This document shows positions 7,000-9,748 of a stretch of DNA of 9,748 bases, in pieces. Within the stretch, counting starts at the first letter, position 1, and each line of letters opens with the position of its first letter. The notes beneath the pieces are model-generated. The model was not told where the DNA came from and did not search any database. It worked only from the letters and a program-made list of their open reading frames with translations. The stretch is taken from the NCBI GenBank assembly GCA_902782475.1, contig CACZNR010000167.1, positions 1 to 9,748 of the forward strand, given 5' to 3'. Made by a program: the position numbers and the translations under genes. Origin of the DNA: an uncultured Eubacteriales bacterium. GTDB lineage: Bacteria > Bacillota > Clostridia > Christensenellales > Christensenellaceae.

Positions 7000-7746
7000 T
7001 TATTTCCAGAATACCCTGTACATGAGGACCCCTGCGGCAACTGCAGCATTGAGGCTCTCCGCCTTCCCTTTCATTGGTATCTTTACAAGGATGTCTGCCT
7101 TTTCACTCAGCTGATCACTGAGACCTTTTGATTCATTTCCTATGAGTATGGCTGTACGGTCGGAAGGAGCGAAGACTTCCTTCCCCTTGAGATGGGCTGC
7201 CAGAACAGAAAAACCATCTTTCCTAACTTTTTCCACTTCCATCATCAGATCTGATGTCCTCAAGAGCGGCATGTGGAAACAGCTTCCCATGGAACTTCTT
7301 ATTGCTCTTGAAGATGTGTAGTCAGCACATTTTTCACTCATTATGACTCCAAGCGCACCAATGGCATCCGCCGTTCTTATTATGGCTCCTATGTTCTGAG
7401 GATCCTGCACGTCTTCAAGGAAGATGAGTATACCCTTGCCGGATACATCTATATCCACAGGCCTCATCCTGGTAACGCAGGACACAGGCTGTGGTGTCTT
7501 TGCATCCGAAAGATACTCCATGAGCTCCTCTGAGATGCATAGCTTCCTGCATCCATATCCTGACAGTTTTTCCACATCGGCCTTCTCAGTGTAAAGGATG
7601 GTCTCAACGTCGGAATACATAAGGGCTTCCTGAACGCATTTTTCACCTTCCACGTAGCAAAGTCCTGTCTCCTTCCTGTATTTGCCCTGAGACAGCTTCT
7701 TTACCATCTTTATATACTCATTCTGTCTGCTTTTAATGATCTCCAT
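7000..7746 (-). CDS. SpoU/TrmH-family RNA methyltransferase
   Basis: A SPOUT-class enzyme that transfers methyl from S-adenosylmethionine to the 2'-OH of a ribose in rRNA or tRNA. The 248 residues comprise an N-terminal substrate-binding domain (MEIIKSRQNEYIKMVKKL, then CYVEGEKCVQEAL) and a C-terminal knotted SPOUT domain. The latter has motif 1 DPQNIGAIIRTA (115-126, catalytic-type Arg124), motif 2 IGNESKGLS (202-210) and motif 3 IPMKGKAESLN (223-233). The target RNA cannot be told from sequence. The start is uncertain. ATG at 7746 best fits family N-termini, while ATG at 7761 and a TTG overlapping the rplT stop (7809) are in frame; none has a strong ribosome binding site. A neighbour of rplT in many Firmicutes, it here sits just after a terminator. 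Confidence 0.93.
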   Translation of the reverse strand: MEIIKSRQNEYIKMVKKLSQGKYRKETGLCYVEGEKCVQEALMYSDVETILYTEKADVEKLSGYGCRKLCISEELMEYLSDAKTPQPVSCVTRMRPVDIDVSGKGILIFLEDVQDPQNIGAIIRTADAIGALGVIMSEKCADYTSSRAIRSSMGSCFHMPLLRTSDLMMEVEKVRKDGFSVLAAHLKGKEVFAPSDRTAILIGNESKGLSDQLSEKADILVKIPMKGKAESLNAAVAAGVLMYRVFWK

Positions 7747-7766
7747 ATCCACAGCTTTCATATATG

Positions 7767-7795
7767 AAAAAGGAGCAGTCCGGACCGCTCCTTTT
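7767..7795 (-). terminator. Terminator of the infC-rpmI-rplT operon
   Basis: AAAAGGAGCGGTCC (7782-7795) pairs with GGACTGCTCCTTTT (7768-7781), with one G-T wobble, then one more T. The hairpin starts about 10 bases after the rplT stop codon. It overlaps the upstream edge of the methyltransferase gene and may reduce read-through into it. Confidence 0.9.
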
Positions 7796-7805
7796 AAGCC
7801 TTTAT

Positions 7806-8162
7806 TCAAGCAAGCTTTGATTTTGCTTCTTCCACGATCTTTGTGAAGGCAGCAGGATCATTGACTGCAAGTTCAGCCAGCATCTTACGGTTGATCTCGA
7901 TGTTTGCGAGCTTCAGACCATTGATAAGGCGTGAATAGCTGATACCATTGAGTCTAGCTGCAGCGTTTATCCTTGCGATCCAGAGCTTTCTGTAATCTCT
8001 CTTCTTCTGCTTACGTCCAACAAAAGCGAACCTATCTGCACGCATTACAGCTGTCTTAGCTGTACGATAATGACGGGAAGCGGAACCATAAAATCCCTTA
8101 GCCAGTTTTAAAATCTTCTTACGTCTCTTATGGGCATTGATACCCTTTTTTACTCTTGCCAT
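7806..8162 (-). CDS. rplT: 50S ribosomal protein L20
   Basis: A 118-residue, very basic protein starting [20 protein letters not shown], with the family's [29 protein letters not shown] and YSRLINGLK motifs. L20 binds 23S rRNA early in large-subunit assembly. In several bacteria it also represses its own operon by binding the infC leader RNA. The length is standard. GGAGG precedes the ATG, which lies 19 nt after rpmI. It is the last gene of the infC operon and is followed by a strong terminator. Confidence 0.98.
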   Translation of the reverse strand: MARVKKGINAHKRRKKILKLAKGFYGSASRHYRTAKTAVMRADRFAFVGRKQKKRDYRKLWIARINAAARLNGISYSRLINGLKLANIEINRKMLAELAVNDPAAFTKIVEEAKSKLA

Positions 8163-8181
8163 AGTTTATATCCTCCAATCA

Positions 8182-8379
8182 TTAGCTGTAAGGGAGAAGA
8201 TCTTTCATGTTCTTCTCTAATGTACCTGTAAGGTATCCGGTCTCTCTGAGCTGTCTCTTACGCTTTGTTGACTTCTTTGTCAGAATGTGTCGCTTGTTTA
8301 TCTTCTGATATTTGATACGACCACTCTTTGCAACTTTGAATCTCTTAGCTGCGCCTCTGTGTGTTTTGATTTTTGGCAT
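8182..8379 (-). CDS. rpmI: 50S ribosomal protein L35
   Basis: A 65-residue basic protein reading [15 protein letters not shown] at the N-terminus and ending KDLLPYS, as typical L35 does. It is part of the large ribosomal subunit. The ATG at 8379 is chosen because GAGGAGGG (8388-8395) lies 8 nt upstream and the family begins MPK. An in-frame TTG two codons earlier would crowd the ribosome binding site. The gene sits 18 nt after infC and 19 nt before rplT in the conserved infC-rpmI-rplT order. Confidence 0.98.
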   Translation of the reverse strand: MPKIKTHRGAAKRFKVAKSGRIKYQKINKRHILTKKSTKRKRQLRETGYLTGTLEKNMKDLLPYS

Positions 8380-8397
8380 TTTCAAAGCCCTCCTCTA

Positions 8398-8904
8398 TCA
8401 ATTTTTGGGAGCGAGCACCATAAACATATTGCGCCCTTCCATTTTTGCTGTCTGTTCCACCGTGCAGTTCTCAAGCATGGTGAGGAACTCATTCATTACA
8501 TTATTACCGCTGGAAGTATGTGCCAGCTGTCTTCCACGAAATCTTATGGAGACCCTGACTTTATTACCGCTGTTCAGGAACTTCTGAACATTCTTCGCCT
8601 TGACTTCCATGTCATGAGTATCTATGGTGGCTGAGAGCCTCATTTCCTTCATTTCAGTAGTCTTCTGGTTCTTTTTCTGTTCCTTCTGTTTTTTCTCCTG
8701 CTCGAAACGGTATTTTCCATAGTCCATGATACGGCATACAGGTGGTTCAGCCTTCGGTGAGATGTTTACAAGGTCAAGATTTGCTTCCTCGGCAGCCTTC
8801 AGGGCTTCCTCGATAGCCATGATCCCGATCATCTTGCCATCAACTCCGATTAGACGGACTTCCTTATCGCGTATCTCTTCGTTAATCAATACTTCGTTAG
8901 CTAT
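8398..8904 (-). CDS. infC: Translation initiation factor IF-3, probable ATA start
   Basis: IF-3 binds the 30S subunit, keeps it from joining 50S and checks start codons during initiation. The protein has the N-domain signature LINEEIRDKEVRLIG, then IMAIEEALKAAEEANLDLVNISPKAEPPVCRIMDYGKYRFE. A lysine-rich linker follows, then the C-domain with EMRLSATIDTHD, SIRFRGRQLAH and a final FMVLAPKN. I place the start at the ATA of 8902-8904, giving 168 residues beginning MANEVLINEEIR, because AGGAGG is 8 nt upstream. The alternative TTG at 8889 is 23 nt from that site and has no other. Non-canonical starts are known in infC of other bacteria (AUU in E. coli), where IF-3 limits its own translation. The gene identity is certain; the exact start is inferred. 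Confidence 0.95.
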   Translation of the reverse strand: MANEVLINEEIRDKEVRLIGVDGKMIGIMAIEEALKAAEEANLDLVNISPKAEPPVCRIMDYGKYRFEQEKKQKEQKKNQKTTEMKEMRLSATIDTHDMEVKAKNVQKFLNSGNKVRVSIRFRGRQLAHTSSGNNVMNEFLTMLENCTVEQTAKMEGRNMFMVLAPKN

Positions 8905-8918
8905 TGTTGTACCCTCCT
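8902..8918 (-). promoter_or_regulatory. Ribosome binding site and ATA start codon of infC
   Basis: AGGAGG (8913-8918) and an 8-nt spacer lead to ATA (8902-8904). No ATG, GTG or TTG lies at a usable distance. The site is directly downstream of the leader terminator. Confidence 0.72.
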
Positions 8919-8935
8919 TTGGTCAATAATGCAAT

Positions 8936-8961
8936 AAAAAAAGCACGGAAACACCCGTGCT
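8936..8961 (-). terminator. Leader terminator upstream of infC
   Basis: AGCACGG (8955-8961) pairs with CCGTGCT (8942-8948) around a 6-nt loop, followed by six T's (8936-8941). It lies after the promoter and before the infC start, so it can only act as an attenuator. Confidence 0.88.
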
Positions 8962-9032
8962 GAAATCTGCTAAATCAACTCTGCCTAAAACCCTGTCTGG
9001 CAGGTGAGAAACGGGAGTTTCTACTTCAAACA
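8936..9032 (-). promoter_or_regulatory. infC leader RNA, probable L20-type attenuator
   Basis: About 100 nt between the promoter and the infC ribosome binding site fold into several hairpins. The first is AGAAAC/GTTTCT with a TCCC loop (9007-9022). A second forms from CTGCC (8999-9003) with GGCAG (8981-8985), or alternatively CCTG with CAGG. The last is an intrinsic terminator. CACCTG (9001-9006) can instead pair with CGGGTG (8952-8957), and CCCGT (9011-9015) with ACGGG (8954-8958). Both would disrupt the terminator's 5' arm, so either could serve as antiterminator. Firmicute infC operons are known to be controlled by L20 binding such a leader and promoting termination. Position and layout fit, but I cannot run a covariance search. 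Confidence 0.72.
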
Positions 9033-9038
9033 GATGGT

Positions 9039-9067
9039 ATTATATACTACGCATAAGCTTAAGTCAA
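9039..9067 (-). promoter_or_regulatory. Sigma-A promoter of infC-rpmI-rplT
   Basis: TTGACT (9062-9067), a 17-base spacer and a perfect TATAAT (9039-9044) make a near-consensus housekeeping promoter. Transcription should start near 9032. It lies 39 nt after the polC stop codon. Confidence 0.92.
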
Positions 9068-9106
9068 GTCGATTTTTATAATATCTGCATGATCCCGCTA
9101 AGGACA

Positions 9107-9748
9107 TCAGAATCCAAAACCTTCAAACAGCGAGAGCTGAGCTTTCTCAGGAAGTCCGTCAAGACAGCCTATATCTCTCATGGTATCTATCACAGTCTGT
9201 GACAGCTTGCATTCCTTTCTCAGTTCTTCTATGGAAGAAAAGTCCATGACCTTTGCCTTTTCCTCCAGCAGTTCAGCTGCTTTCTCTCCAAGGCTCGGGA
9301 GAGCTGTGAACGGCATCCTTACATAATCACCTTCCACCGTGAATCTTGCAGCTCTGCTCTTCTTGAGATCAGGAGGAAGTATCTTTATGCCCCTTCTTAC
9401 CATCTCAAGGGCTATCTCAAGACATATTGCTGTGTCCTTCTCGGTCTTTGTGGCCTCTCTGCCCTTCTTGTCGATATTGGCTATCTCCGCTTCTATGGCC
9501 GCTGCTCCACCAAGGACAGTCCTTGCATCAAAGCTTGCAGACCTTATGGTAAAGGTAGCCGCATAGAATTCCTTTGGATAGTAGATCTTGAAATAAGCTA
9601 TCCTGAGTGCCATCAGTACATATGCGACAGCATGGGCCTTCGGGAACATATACTGTATCTTCTCGCACGACCAGATGAACCATTCCGGAACATTCGCATC
9701 CCTCATTGCCTGTTCCATCTCATCCTGTTTCTTTTCCTTCTTCTTGGC
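9107..9748 (-). CDS. polC: DNA polymerase III PolC-type alpha subunit, C-terminal fragment
   Basis: The last 213 residues of the Gram-positive replicative polymerase PolC; the rest lies beyond the right edge of the window. The open frame runs to base 9748, so this is a partial gene and not a truncated one. The visible part contains VPEWFIWSCEKIQYMFPKAH and AVAYVLMALRIAYFKIYYP, typical of PolC. The helix-rich C-terminal region follows, ending in QLSLF (about residues 204-208 of the fragment), which resembles the beta-clamp binding motif at the PolC C-terminus. The enzyme copies the chromosome at the replication fork together with the clamp. I see no convincing terminator between its stop codon and the infC promoter 39 nt later. 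Confidence 0.96.
   Translation of the reverse strand, partial: AKKKEKKQDEMEQAMRDANVPEWFIWSCEKIQYMFPKAHAVAYVLMALRIAYFKIYYPKEFYAATFTIRSASFDARTVLGGAAAIEAEIANIDKKGREATKTEKDTAICLEIALEMVRRGIKILPPDLKKSRAARFTVEGDYVRMPFTALPSLGEKAAELLEEKAKVMDFSSIEELRKECKLSQTVIDTMRDIGCLDGLPEKAQLSLFEGFGF

Noticed and set aside
8887..8889. TTG as the infC start
   Set aside because: It is 23 nt from the only AGGAGG, too far for initiation; the ATA five codons upstream has ideal spacing.

Overview
This window looks like a chromosomal segment from a Gram-positive, low-to-mid GC Firmicute of the Clostridia, plausibly a Lachnospiraceae member. The reasons are a PolC-type replicative polymerase, a T-box-controlled pheS-pheT operon, an infC-rpmI-rplT operon with its own attenuator-like leader, frequent AGA/AGG and ATA codons, and strong AGGAGG ribosome binding sites. 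The family-level placement is inference. Every confident gene lies on the minus strand, so transcription runs from high to low coordinates.

Reading in the direction of transcription, the window opens with the C-terminal end of polC (9107-9748), cut by the window edge. A near-consensus promoter follows (TTGACT, 17 bases, TATAAT), then a leader of about 110 nt with several hairpins and an intrinsic terminator, and then infC, rpmI and rplT (translation factor IF3 and ribosomal proteins L35 and L20). The leader fits an L20-type autoregulatory attenuator. infC appears to start at an ATA codon placed 8 nt from a perfect AGGAGG. A strong hairpin terminator follows rplT, and a SpoU/TrmH-family RNA methyltransferase gene begins almost immediately after it.

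The 312 bases between the methyltransferase gene and pheS hold a promoter and a textbook phenylalanine T-box riboswitch. Visible parts are Stem I with a TTC specifier, Stem II, Stem III, the T-box bulge and the competing antiterminator and terminator. It controls pheS (TTG start) and pheT, the two subunits of phenylalanyl-tRNA synthetase. Tightly packed behind pheT come a small ACT-domain protein (7-nt gap), a PFL/DUF711 protein of unknown function (9-nt gap), and a glutamine/proline-rich DUF4190-like membrane protein (within about 40 nt). After a hairpin comes an SGNH/GDSL hydrolase, closed by a strong terminator at 81-106. With no internal promoter seen, these six genes may form one T-box-headed transcription unit, with the 772-797 hairpin as a possible partial stop before the last gene.

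The window is mostly housekeeping. I see no mobile element, CRISPR array, tRNA, rRNA or defence system. The points most worth a second look are the ATA start of infC, the infC leader, the tail of poorly characterised genes under the phenylalanine T-box, and a perfect 36-bp in-frame repeat in the DUF4190-like gene.
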